A stretch of 64,000 nucleotides of DNA from contig OZ243946.1 of the NCBI GenBank assembly GCA_965214285.1, forward strand, positions 3,100,001-3,164,000. The letters are read 5' to 3'. Below are positions 53,665 through 62,019 of the stretch, piece by piece (position 1 is the first letter of the stretch; each line of letters begins with the position of its first letter). The notes under the pieces were generated by a model, which had not been told where the DNA came from, searched no databases, and saw nothing but the letters and a program-made list of their open reading frames with translations. The stretch comes from G963422745 sp965214285 (GTDB lineage Bacteria > Actinomycetota > Acidimicrobiia > Acidimicrobiales > Aldehydirespiratoraceae). The translations under genes were made by a program, and so were the position numbers.

Positions 53665-54512
53665 CGTCGGTAGCCGCCTTTGGGCTGCCAGCCGGTGTCC
53701 GCTGTGAGGTCCGAGAAGTCGATGAGGTCGTCGACGGAGCCGGGCACGTCGGGGTAGTGGGTGCGCAGCAGATCGGCGAACCCGAGATCCCGATGACGAT
53801 GGCAGACGCCGGGCATGTAGACGCGATAGCCCTCGACGTCGGATGCCAGGATCGCCGTGAACAGACCCGCCGCGTCGTCATAGGTCAGGCCCGAGAACCC
53901 CTCCAGCACATCGGTGAAGCTCTCCTGGCCCGACGACACCCGCAGCCGCTCCTCGCCGTGGTGCAGCAGCGGGAACCGCAGAGAGACGCAGGCGATGCCG
54001 CAGCGTCTTGCGTAGTAGCTCAGCATCGTCTCGCTCACGGCCTTGCTGAGGGCGTACACGTTCGACGGGTCCGCCGGCGTGGCCCCGCTGAGCGGGTAGG
54101 CGGGCCTGGCCGGCTCGTTGACCACGGTCCGGCGGTCGATGTGGGAGCCGATGACCTGCAAGGTGCTGGCGAACACGATCCGCCCGACGCCTTGCTCCGC
54201 GGCGCCCTGGAAGACGTTGAGGTTCATGGCCACGTTCTCGTTGAAGGCCGCCTGAGGGTCCAGGGCGCCGACCCCGGCGTGGTTGCCGATGTGCAGCACG
54301 GCGTCGATGTCTGTGAGCAGGCCGAGGGCTGCCCTGTGATCGCACAGGTCTGCCTGCTCGAAGCGGTAGGGAACGTCGCCGGCCTCGCGCAGGTCGGTGC
54401 CGACAACGTGGTGTCCTTCGGCGTGGGCACGCGCGGCCACTGTGCGGCCGAGCCTGCCCGAGGCACCGGTCACCAGCACGCGGCGCGGCTGCTGGGCTTC
54501 GGCAGCGTTCAT
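53661..54512 (-). CDS. NAD-dependent epimerase/dehydratase (possible uronate dehydrogenase)
   Basis: This 283-residue extended-SDR protein has the NAD motif VLVTGASGRLGRTVAARA, VLHIGNHAG, and the catalytic YALSKAV. With a lactonase next to it, one reasonable reading is oxidation of a hexuronate to an aldarolactone, as uronate dehydrogenases do. Other sugar epimerases share the fold. It lies between the lactonase and the mannonate-dehydratase-like gene with ATGA overlaps on both sides. Confidence 0.75.
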   Translation of the reverse strand: MNAAEAQQPRRVLVTGASGRLGRTVAARAHAEGHHVVGTDLREAGDVPYRFEQADLCDHRAALGLLTDIDAVLHIGNHAGVGALDPQAAFNENVAMNLNVFQGAAEQGVGRIVFASTLQVIGSHIDRRTVVNEPARPAYPLSGATPADPSNVYALSKAVSETMLSYYARRCGIACVSLRFPLLHHGEERLRVSSGQESFTDVLEGFSGLTYDDAAGLFTAILASDVEGYRVYMPGVCHRHRDLGFADLLRTHYPDVPGSVDDLIDFSDLTADTGWQPKGGYRR

Positions 54513-55630
54513 GCCGGCACCGCCGAGAAGGTCAGGCACACGGGCTCGGACACGTCGTGCAGGGCCGTCGGCAGCGTCGGCATGGCGGTCTGCTCGTCGA
54601 GCGCCATCACGGCGATGCGGTGGCTGTGCTGGTTGGCGACGAGCATCGCCCGGCCCGACGGGTGAACGGCGAAGCTCCTGGGCCCCGCTCCCCCGCTGGG
54701 CACATGGCCGAGAGCCTCGATGCGGCGCTCGGCTGCGCAGAAGGCGAACACGGCGATACTGTCGTGGCCCCTGTTCGACACGTAGACCCGGTCGCCTCTG
54801 GGGTGCAGGCGAACCTCCGCGGCCAGCGACTCGCCCTCGGATCCCCCGGGCAGCGCCGACAGCGTGGCCCGCGGTTCGAGCTGGCCGCTCGTGGGATCCC
54901 AGTCGAGCACCACGAGCGTGGAGTCGAGCTCGCACACAAGGAAGGCCACAGGCGCCCGTGGGTGAAACGCAAGCTGGCGCGGTCCCGAACCTGGCACCAG
55001 CACGAGGTGCTCGCGCTCGACTAGCCCGCAGCCGCCGGCGCGGCTCTCGCCGCCCGCGAGATGTCCGGCGCGGCGTTCGAAGCGCACGATCCGATCGGCG
55101 CCGAGATCGACCGCGTAGGCCGACGCAGCATCGGGTCCGGGACCGAACCAGTGCGCATGGGGGCCAAGCTGTCGGGGGCTCGGGCCCGATCCGCGGAGCC
55201 GGCGATGGTCTGCCAGGTCGCCGAACCGGCCGTCGGCGCCAAGCGCGTAGGCGACCACCGAGCCCGAGGCGTAGTTGGCCGCATAGCAGTGCCGGCCGTC
55301 ACCGTCCACGCTCAGATGGCACGGTGACGCCCCGTGGCTCGAGGCCTTGTCGATCAGGCGAAGCGACCTGTCGTCTTCGATGGCCAAGGCGACGATCCCG
55401 CCTCCGGGGGCGCCGTCGAACTCGCATGTCTCGCTCACCGCATACAGGACGCGTCCGCTGGGGTGGACGGCGAGGAACGACGCATGCTCGACGCCGGTGA
55501 ACGCGTTCAGCTCGACGATGGCGCCGTCGGGATCGGATGCGTCGAAGACCCGGATGCCGACGGGCGACTCGTGCGTGTAGCAGCCAGCGAAGAGCAGCGT
55601 CGCTTGGGCGTTCTGGGTTTGCGACGACAT
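54509..55630 (-). CDS. lactonase-family beta-propeller protein (6-phosphogluconolactonase-like)
   Basis: This 373-residue protein belongs to the YbhE-type seven-bladed propeller lactonases. Repeated blades such as ASFLAVHPSGRVLYAVSET, PRQLAFHPRAPVAFLVCELD and PRSFAVHPSGRAMLVANQ are visible. Such enzymes open sugar-acid lactones. It is the first gene of the five-gene sugar-acid operon, with the LacI-type palindrome 24 bases upstream. The ATG at 55630 is used; a GTG three codons upstream has the closer ribosome site GAGG. Confidence 0.88.
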   Translation of the reverse strand: MSSQTQNAQATLLFAGCYTHESPVGIRVFDASDPDGAIVELNAFTGVEHASFLAVHPSGRVLYAVSETCEFDGAPGGGIVALAIEDDRSLRLIDKASSHGASPCHLSVDGDGRHCYAANYASGSVVAYALGADGRFGDLADHRRLRGSGPSPRQLGPHAHWFGPGPDAASAYAVDLGADRIVRFERRAGHLAGGESRAGGCGLVEREHLVLVPGSGPRQLAFHPRAPVAFLVCELDSTLVVLDWDPTSGQLEPRATLSALPGGSEGESLAAEVRLHPRGDRVYVSNRGHDSIAVFAFCAAERRIEALGHVPSGGAGPRSFAVHPSGRAMLVANQHSHRIAVMALDEQTAMPTLPTALHDVSEPVCLTFSAVPA

Positions 55631-55653
55631 CTTGGGCACTTGTCCTCGGTCTT

Positions 55654-55669
55654 CTGGGAGCGCTCCCAG
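55654..55669. promoter_or_regulatory. LacI-type operator of the sugar-acid operon
   Basis: CTGGGAGCGCTCCCAG is a perfect 16-base palindrome just upstream of the lactonase start, identical in its core to the operators at 50531-50558. It ties the two operons into one regulon. A weak -10 (TACGCT) lies immediately upstream on the minus strand, so the site would sit over the transcription start. Confidence 0.88.
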
Positions 55670-55852
55670 TGGCAGCGTAGAGCCGGCCGCTCGTGTCTGC
55701 GCTCTCTGACAGCCGCGCTCCCGCGCGGGCTGCCGACACAACAGGCGCCACAGCACGCCGGGCCTGCGATGTGACCTGTGCTCTGACCGCGTGCTCCGGC
55801 TCGGTGGCACGTGACCCGATGCACTGAGCCGTTGCCGACCCTGCGTGCCGGC

Positions 55853-57109
55853 TCAGTGCTGCTTGGATGCGATCACGCCCGTCTCTTCGAGCTCGACGAT
55901 GCGGCTCTCGCTGATGCCGAGCATGCCGCCGAGCACCTCGGCGTTGTGCTGGCCGAGGGCGGGCGTGGGGTGGTCGTCGGGGGGAAGCGGGCTGCTGCTC
56001 TTGATCGGGAAGCCCGGGATCGCCACCGGCCCGGCCAGCGGATCCTCCACGGTGCGCACCGTGTTGCGCGCCACGAAATGCGGGTGCTCCAGGATCTGGC
56101 TCGGGCTCAGCACCGGGCCGGCCGGCACCCGTGCCGCGGCCAGCGCCGCGAGCACCTCGGCGTCGCTGTCATGCGTTGCCATCCACGCCTCGATGATCTC
56201 GGTCAGCGCCGCCCGGTGCTCCAGGCGGGTGGGGTTGGACTCGAAACGGGGGTCCTCGGCCAGCTCCGGGCGGCCAAGCGCCGTCCACAGGTTGCCCATC
56301 TGCGCCTCGGTGCACAGGATCGTGATCCAGCCCTGCGGGGCTCTAAACGACCCGGCCGGCGAAAGCGTCGGGAAGTCACGGCCCGCCCGGATCGGCTCCG
56401 GGCCGTCGGGCGCCATCGACGCCGTGTGGATGGTCATGTCGTGGAAGTGCACCAGCGAGTCGACCATGGAGATGTCGAGATGGCTGCCCTCGCCGGTGCG
56501 CTCGCGGTGGAACAGCGCATGGCCGAGCGCCGCGAAAGCGTGAACTCCGGCGTTGGTGTCGGCCATGGCGATGCCCGAGAACGTGGGCGGCCCGGCCGGG
56601 TCGCCGGTCATGTGCATCAGCCCGCTCATCGCCTGGGCGATCAGGTCGAAGCAGGGCTGCTCAGACAGCGGCCCGGTCTGGCCGAAGCCCGAGATCGACA
56701 CCATGATCACGTCCGGCCGCAGCCCTTTGAGGTCGTCGTAGCCGAGCCCTTTGGAGGCCATCACGCCGGGGCTGAAGTTCTCCACCACCACGTCGGCATA
56801 CGGCACCAGGTCGCGCACCAAAGCGATGCCCGCTTCGCTGCGGAAGTCGATGCAGACGCTGCGCTTGCCGCGGTTCTGCTGGATGTGGGCGCCGGCCCGG
56901 CGGTTCTTGCGAGGGCTGTTGGAGCGGTTCGGGTCGCCGTAGGGGGGCTGTTCGACCTTGATCACGTCCGCGCCGAGCTCGACCAGCATCCGGGTGCAGG
57001 CCGGCCCGGCCAGGTAGCGGGTCAAATCCAGCACGACCACGCCCTGCAGCCAGCGGTTCTCGGCGGCTGCGTCGATCGTGGCTGCGTTGCCCATGGCTGT
57101 GTCGTCCAT
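55853..57109 (-). CDS. CaiB/BaiF-type (class III) CoA-transferase
   Basis: This 418-residue enzyme moves CoA between carboxylic acids. It shows VVLDLTRYLAGPACTRMLVELGADVIKVEQP at the N-terminus, CIDFRSEAGIALVRDLVPYADVVVENFSPG, and the catalytic aspartate in GSHLDISMVDSLVHF. Family members act on formate/oxalate, carnitine, bile acids or succinate, and nothing nearby fixes the substrate. The ATG at 57109 is followed by a second in-frame ATG five codons later inside a short duplicated ATGGCTGTGTNGT sequence. Confidence 0.92.
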   Translation of the reverse strand: MDDTAMGNAATIDAAAENRWLQGVVVLDLTRYLAGPACTRMLVELGADVIKVEQPPYGDPNRSNSPRKNRRAGAHIQQNRGKRSVCIDFRSEAGIALVRDLVPYADVVVENFSPGVMASKGLGYDDLKGLRPDVIMVSISGFGQTGPLSEQPCFDLIAQAMSGLMHMTGDPAGPPTFSGIAMADTNAGVHAFAALGHALFHRERTGEGSHLDISMVDSLVHFHDMTIHTASMAPDGPEPIRAGRDFPTLSPAGSFRAPQGWITILCTEAQMGNLWTALGRPELAEDPRFESNPTRLEHRAALTEIIEAWMATHDSDAEVLAALAAARVPAGPVLSPSQILEHPHFVARNTVRTVEDPLAGPVAIPGFPIKSSSPLPPDDHPTPALGQHNAEVLGGMLGISESRIVELEETGVIASKQH

Positions 57110-57161
57110 GGCTGTGTTGTAGCCGCGCTGTGCCCGAAGCGGCGTATCCGGCGGGCCGGGG

Positions 57162-58136
57162 TTATGCCCGGATGCGCGCCTCGAAGCGCGCCTGGGCCTC
57201 GGCGCTGCCGTCGTGGTAGGTGCCGAGCCACTTGTCCAGCGGCACCAGCAGCATCCCGTAGTTCACCTCGAAGCAGCGGTGATGGAGGTTGTGGAAGAAG
57301 TCGCCTCCGGGGATGTGGGCCCGCTTGCCGATCCTGAAGCGGTCGAAGCCCGAGTGCGAGGCCGCCGCCCCGAGCATCAGGTACAGGCCGCAGAAGGTGA
57401 CGATGAACGGCGAGCCGGGCACGACCACAAACACCAGCGGCAGCGAGAAGTACAGCAGGTGCTCGACGGGATGCATCGAGATGCCCGACCACGGCCCGGT
57501 GTTGACGTTGCGGTGGTGCAGGGCGTGGAACCAGCGATACAGCGGCTCCACGTGCAGCAGCCGGTGGTTGAGGTAGAAGTGGACGCCCTCGATCCAGAAC
57601 ACCGCGAAAGTCATGGCGGCGACGGCCCAGAGCGAGCCGAGCTGCGGCAGCGCCTCGGCGGTGTACAGGCGGAACATGACGGCTTCGTAGAGCGCCGCGA
57701 TCCCGCAGCCGCTGATGAGGCTGAAGCACATGTTGTCGCGCGTCTGGTCGGAGAACAGGAACGCCTTGCGGCCCTTGGCCAGCGGGCGCTTGTCGTACTT
57801 GAAGTCGGCGCCCTGGGCGCGGCGCATGTGCAGCCGCCAGTGCAGGCCGCCCACGACGACCAGCATCAACGCCGCGTTGCGCCCCCACAGCAGGGCGACG
57901 TCATCGACGCTGAGGCTTGCGAAGCGGGCCAGCGGCGGCGTGAACAGGTGGTAGGCCAGGGCCGCGATGGCGATCCAGGCCAGCGACTGCGGCCACAGGA
58001 ACTTGGTCGCCAGCCAGCGCAGCATCGCCAGCGGCTGCGGCGGCGACCTGAAGATCGGCGGCACGTCCATCGGCTCGGGGTCATAGCCCTGCTCGCGTCG
58101 CATCGGGGTGCGGACGCCCGCCGCCCGGCCGCTCAT
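57162..58136 (-). CDS. fatty-acid-hydroxylase/sterol-desaturase superfamily membrane protein
   Basis: This 324-residue integral membrane protein has four or more hydrophobic segments and the diiron histidine boxes: FYLNHRLLH, WFHALHHRNVN and FFHNLHHRCFEVNYG. Its members hydroxylate or desaturate lipids, sterols or carotenoids at the membrane. The substrate is unknown. The start is uncertain: ATG at 58136 is chosen, with ATG at 58103 possible. Upstream sequence in frame is arginine-rich and unlikely to be coding. Confidence 0.85.
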   Translation of the reverse strand: MSGRAAGVRTPMRREQGYDPEPMDVPPIFRSPPQPLAMLRWLATKFLWPQSLAWIAIAALAYHLFTPPLARFASLSVDDVALLWGRNAALMLVVVGGLHWRLHMRRAQGADFKYDKRPLAKGRKAFLFSDQTRDNMCFSLISGCGIAALYEAVMFRLYTAEALPQLGSLWAVAAMTFAVFWIEGVHFYLNHRLLHVEPLYRWFHALHHRNVNTGPWSGISMHPVEHLLYFSLPLVFVVVPGSPFIVTFCGLYLMLGAAASHSGFDRFRIGKRAHIPGGDFFHNLHHRCFEVNYGMLLVPLDKWLGTYHDGSAEAQARFEARIRA

Positions 58137-58363
58137 CGCCCGCTGCCCCCGCCGCCGGCATCGCCCCTGCCTCTGGCGTCGCCTCTGCCGCGGGCGTTGC
58201 TCTTGGCGCGGGCTATGCCCGGTTGGCGTGCTACGACCCTGCGGCGGTGGCTTCCGTGCTGTGTCAACAGAACCTCCAGAGCGATCACGCTTCGTGCCTC
58301 GGCGACGGACCCCCACGCCGATCACGCTCGCGGAAACCCTAGCCCGCGCCCCGGGGGCCGAGG

Positions 58364-59650
58364 TCAGCTCAGGACCCTCACGCAGCGTCGGCACCGTTCG
58401 GCGACGAGCTCGGTCAAGCGCTCGGAGAAGCCGGCATCGATACCTGCTTCGACTGCCTCCTCGGCAGCCGTCGCAAAGGTGCCCGGGGCGCGCTCGGCGA
58501 GCGAGCTGGCCCGCTCGATCAGACGGCTTGCGTCGAGCCCGAGCTGACCGGCCGTCCGCTCCCAGGCCGAGCGGCGATCGGTGCGGAGCAGCCTGTAGTC
58601 GGCGCCGATCTTCATGGCCAGCTTCACCTTGCGGCCGTAGCTGTCGTCGTATGGCAGGTAGGAGGCGATGTCATACAGCGGCGCCAGGCGGACCTGGGTT
58701 CCAGACAGCAGCAGGCTGTAGTTCTTGGCGTGAGCGTCGGTTCCGGCGATCAGCCAGTTGAAGGCCAGGGCGTCGGCGAAGCGCCGCACGTCGGTCTCGG
58801 CGTCGGGGCTGGGAATGGCCGTCCTCAGCAGCTCGGCGATCGCTGCTGGGGTCGGACCACCGTCGGACTGGTACTTGCGCTCCGGCGAGACCGCCATCGC
58901 CTGGCAGACATCCTCCTGATGGACCCGGACCAGCGCGCCGTCGCGGGTCAGGCGATCAAAGCGCTCCACCACGATCGCTGTCTCGTCCTCGAAAGCCTCG
59001 ATCCTGGTGACTCCCGCTTCGAGGCCGAGCGCTTTGGCGGCAGCCATGCAGATGTGCTCATTGACGTGCTGATCGGCAAATCCGCGCACCGCCGGCTTGA
59101 GGATGTGCGTGGTGGGCAGCGCGCCGGAAGGCACGCCCCAGCGGCCGTCCACGTGATGCAGAGCCGTCTTGGCCTGGCTGCCGGCGAGGCTGAACTGGCC
59201 TGTGATCCCAGGCCCCAGCCAGTTCGTCGAGTCGGCTCGCAGCATGCGCAGACGCGTCGCGATCTGCGCTTCGTCGAGCCATGAGACGCTGCCGGGCCTG
59301 GACAGCAGTCCGTCGAGATCGTCAGGCCGGCAGAACTGGACCGCGCCCGCGCAGTCGTGGCCCACCTGCGTGCTCAGCAGCGGATAAGGCGAGGCGACCG
59401 ACACCCCGAAGTCGCGGCCCCATCTGCGCAGCACATCCTCGTTGTCGGGGAGCAGGCCCCAAAGCCACGGCCTCACGACGGCGTCGAAGTGGCTCTCGGT
59501 GCTCGGCGGCATCGAGACCGACAGCAGTGTTGCCTCGGGGTCGCTGCGGTAGGCGTCGTCGAAGCGGAGCCGCAGCGTGCCGCCTGCGAGACGCTCCAGT
59601 TCGCCGATGGGCCGGCCCTCGAGGACCACGGAGAGAACGTCGCTTGCCAT
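58364..59650 (-). CDS. hipA: HipA-family serine/threonine kinase toxin
   Basis: HipA toxins phosphorylate glutamyl-tRNA synthetase or related targets and cause growth arrest. This 428-residue protein has the N-terminal HipA domain (LSVVLEGRPIGELERLAGGTLRLRFD). The kinase core includes VHQEDVCQAM, GTDAHAKNYSLLLSG with the catalytic aspartate, and APLYDIASYLPYD. Length and motifs are complete, so it is probably active. It is co-translated with hipB (ATGA overlap). Confidence 0.93.
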   Translation of the reverse strand: MASDVLSVVLEGRPIGELERLAGGTLRLRFDDAYRSDPEATLLSVSMPPSTESHFDAVVRPWLWGLLPDNEDVLRRWGRDFGVSVASPYPLLSTQVGHDCAGAVQFCRPDDLDGLLSRPGSVSWLDEAQIATRLRMLRADSTNWLGPGITGQFSLAGSQAKTALHHVDGRWGVPSGALPTTHILKPAVRGFADQHVNEHICMAAAKALGLEAGVTRIEAFEDETAIVVERFDRLTRDGALVRVHQEDVCQAMAVSPERKYQSDGGPTPAAIAELLRTAIPSPDAETDVRRFADALAFNWLIAGTDAHAKNYSLLLSGTQVRLAPLYDIASYLPYDDSYGRKVKLAMKIGADYRLLRTDRRSAWERTAGQLGLDASRLIERASSLAERAPGTFATAAEEAVEAGIDAGFSERLTELVAERCRRCVRVLS

Positions 59651-59919
59651 CAAGACCGCCTCTCGGCGAGGTACTGGTTGAGGTCGATGCGGGAGGCGTC
59701 CGGGGGTGGCGGCTCGATCACGGCGAGGGCCAGATCCATGACGCTCAGCACGGCCAGCGCCCGGCCGAGCTCCGCTGTGCGCTTGCCGTTCTCGAGCTCG
59801 GACAGCCACGGGCGGCCCACTCCCGCCATGGCTGCGAGCTTCGCCTGCGAGAGCCCTCGATCGGTGCGGGCGCGTCGCACCGCAGACCCGAAGGCTCGTG
59901 TTGTCTGAATCGGCCGCAT
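59650..59919 (-). CDS. hipB: HipB-like antitoxin
   Basis: This 89-residue protein has an XRE-type helix-turn-helix (RARTDRGLSQAKLAAMAGVG then RPWLSELENGKRTAELG). HipB neutralises HipA and represses the operon. The ATG at 59919 has GGAGG about eight bases upstream. It is followed by hipA with a four-base overlap. Inverted repeats upstream are the likely operators. Confidence 0.92.
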   Translation of the reverse strand: MRPIQTTRAFGSAVRRARTDRGLSQAKLAAMAGVGRPWLSELENGKRTAELGRALAVLSVMDLALAVIEPPPPDASRIDLNQYLAERRS

Positions 59920-59956
59920 GCTCGGGACCTCCCACGTCTGATGTCTGGGTACGACG

Positions 59957-60005
59957 ACAAGCCTAGCTTGTAGCTGTTCGGAGACAACGGCTTTGTGTTG
60001 CCGTT
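59957..60005. promoter_or_regulatory. inverted repeats upstream of hipBA (candidate operators)
   Basis: ACAAGC-CTA-GCTTGT (59957-59971) and AACGGC-N8-GCCGTT (59986-60005) are perfect inverted repeats in the hipB promoter region. A direct repeat GTTCGG(A/C)GACA also occurs. HipB binds several operators in its own promoter, so these are plausible targets. Which of them is used cannot be told by eye. Confidence 0.5.
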
Positions 60006-60044
60006 CGGCGACACGGCCTGGATGTCTGCGCTGTGACGACTGGG

Positions 60045-61973
60045 CTACAGAGCGGGCTCGTCGTCGATGGCGCGCAGGAACCGCTTGGCCTCCTTGGCGT
60101 CGCGGGTACGTCGCATCGGCGGCAGGGCGGCGAGCAGGTCCCGCTTGTAGCCCTTGGTGGCCAGCCGGGGGTCGAGCACCGCGACCACGCCGGTGTCGTC
60201 CGCGCTGCGGATCAGGCGACCCGCTCCCTGCGCCAGCAGCATGGCGGCCCGGGGCAGGTCGATCAGGCGCCAGGCCTCGTAGCCGCCGCCGGCGTGCTCG
60301 CGGCGGGCCTGCAGCACCGGGTCGGCGGGCGTCGGGAACGGGATGCGGTCGATGATCACCAGGCTGCAGGTCGAGCCGGGCGCGTCCACGCCCTGCCAGA
60401 ACGACATCGTGGCGAACAGCGAAGTCTCGGGCTCGGCCACGAACCGCTCCAGCAGCTCCTGCTTGGCGCCCTCGCCCTGCATCAGCAGCGGCCACTCCAG
60501 GCGCTCGCGCAGCTCGGCGGTTGCCTCGCGCAGTCGCTTGAAGCTGGTGAACAGGCCCAGGGTCCGCCCGCCCGCGGCGAGCATCAGCGCCTCGATCTCG
60601 TCGCAGAGCTGATCCAGATCCTGGTTCTGGGGCTCGGGCAGGCCGTCCGGGCAGTACAGCAAGGCGTTGCTCTGGTAGTCGAACGGGCTGCCGACATCGG
60701 CTTCAAGGGTCGCTGAGGGCAGACCGAGCGCCGCCGCCGAATCGGCCCGCAGGGTGGCCGAGGTCAGCACCGCGGCCCGCCGGCCCCAGAGGAGCTCGCC
60801 GAGAGTGTCGTCGATGCTGATCGGAGTGCGGTTCAGCGCCGGGCGGCCGCCGCCGCTCACCCACACGACGTCGCTGTCGGAGGCGGCGGCTGTGGTGTCG
60901 ATGTCGTCGATGAGCGAGGTGGCCAGCCGGCGTGCACGGATCGCCTTGGCCCCGACAGCGAGCGGGGCGTTCTCGGGCACTGCCCGCAGATCCTTTAGGA
61001 CCTTCTCCACAGCCGTGCGGATCCGCTGCAGCGTCCTGGCGAGATCCCTGCCGGGTCCGTCGGGAAGGCGCTGATCGGCCAGCGGTGCCAGCTCGGTCTC
61101 GAGCGCGTTGGCGAGCCTTTCGAGCGCCCTCGGGGCTTCGCTGCCGGCGAGCACCGAGGCTGCGGAACGCCCGGCGCTGCGGACCCGGCCGGGGCTGATC
61201 GCACAGCCCAGGGTGTCGGCCACGGTTCCCTCGAACTGGTGCGCTTCGTCGATGATGACCACGTCGTGGTCGCCGATGACGCCGCCGTCGAGAGCAAGGT
61301 CGAGCGCGTAGAGCTTGTGGTTGACGACGACCACATCCGCGGCGTGCGCCCTGGCCCGTGCCTTCTCGGTGAGGCAGTCCTCGCCGCGCGGGCACTGCGC
61401 TGCGCCCGGGCACTGATCGGCGCCGACCGAGACCTGCCGCCAGGCCCGGTCGTCAACTGAGCGCAGCTCCTTACGGTCGCCCGAAGCGCCGGCGTCAAGC
61501 GCCTTGCGGATCGACGCTGCGGCCTCTGCATCGAGGGTGCCGTCGTCGTCGAAACCGAGCCCGGCCTCAGAGTCGATCTCGTCGAGGCGCTGCAGGCACA
61601 CGTAGTTGCTGCGGCCCTTCAGCAGCGCATAGCTCGGCGCTGTGGCGGCGCCGTCGAAGAGCTGCTCGACGACGAGCGGCAGATCCTTGCCGACGAGTTG
61701 GTCCTGAAGGGCCAGCGTGGCCGTGGCGACGACGGTCTTGGCGCCCGACAGCAGCGCGGGGACGAGGTAGGCCAGCGACTTGCCGGTGCCCGTGCCCGCC
61801 TGGATCAGAGCGTGGCCGCCGCCGGCGATGGTCTCGGCCACCGCCCCGGCCATCTCCCGCTGGCCACCACGGCGCTCCCCGCCTCCGCTGAGGCCCGCGA
61901 CCACCTCGTCGAGGCGCTCCGCCGCCTCTGACAGCCGGGCCTGTCCTTCGTCGGTCAGGCCCTGTGAGCTCAC
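60045..61973 (-). CDS. dinG: DinG-type ATP-dependent DNA helicase
   Basis: This 642-residue superfamily 2 helicase has Walker A AGTGTGKSLAYLVP and the DEAH box VVIIDEAHQFEG. Four cysteines (NYVCL, DQCPG, QCPRG, EDCLT) are spaced as for an XPD-like iron-sulphur cluster. Motif VI is AQGAGRLIRSADDTGVVAVLD. DinG unwinds D-loops, R-loops and G-quadruplex DNA. In actinobacteria such proteins are often standalone. It faces the same way as hipBA, 125 bases upstream. Confidence 0.93.
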   Translation of the reverse strand: MSSQGLTDEGQARLSEAAERLDEVVAGLSGGGERRGGQREMAGAVAETIAGGGHALIQAGTGTGKSLAYLVPALLSGAKTVVATATLALQDQLVGKDLPLVVEQLFDGAATAPSYALLKGRSNYVCLQRLDEIDSEAGLGFDDDGTLDAEAAASIRKALDAGASGDRKELRSVDDRAWRQVSVGADQCPGAAQCPRGEDCLTEKARARAHAADVVVVNHKLYALDLALDGGVIGDHDVVIIDEAHQFEGTVADTLGCAISPGRVRSAGRSAASVLAGSEAPRALERLANALETELAPLADQRLPDGPGRDLARTLQRIRTAVEKVLKDLRAVPENAPLAVGAKAIRARRLATSLIDDIDTTAAASDSDVVWVSGGGRPALNRTPISIDDTLGELLWGRRAAVLTSATLRADSAAALGLPSATLEADVGSPFDYQSNALLYCPDGLPEPQNQDLDQLCDEIEALMLAAGGRTLGLFTSFKRLREATAELRERLEWPLLMQGEGAKQELLERFVAEPETSLFATMSFWQGVDAPGSTCSLVIIDRIPFPTPADPVLQARREHAGGGYEAWRLIDLPRAAMLLAQGAGRLIRSADDTGVVAVLDPRLATKGYKRDLLAALPPMRRTRDAKEAKRFLRAIDDEPAL

Positions 61974-62019
61974 CCGCCGACTCTAGCGATCCCGGCTGAA
62001 TTCGATGGCGGCAAGGGCC

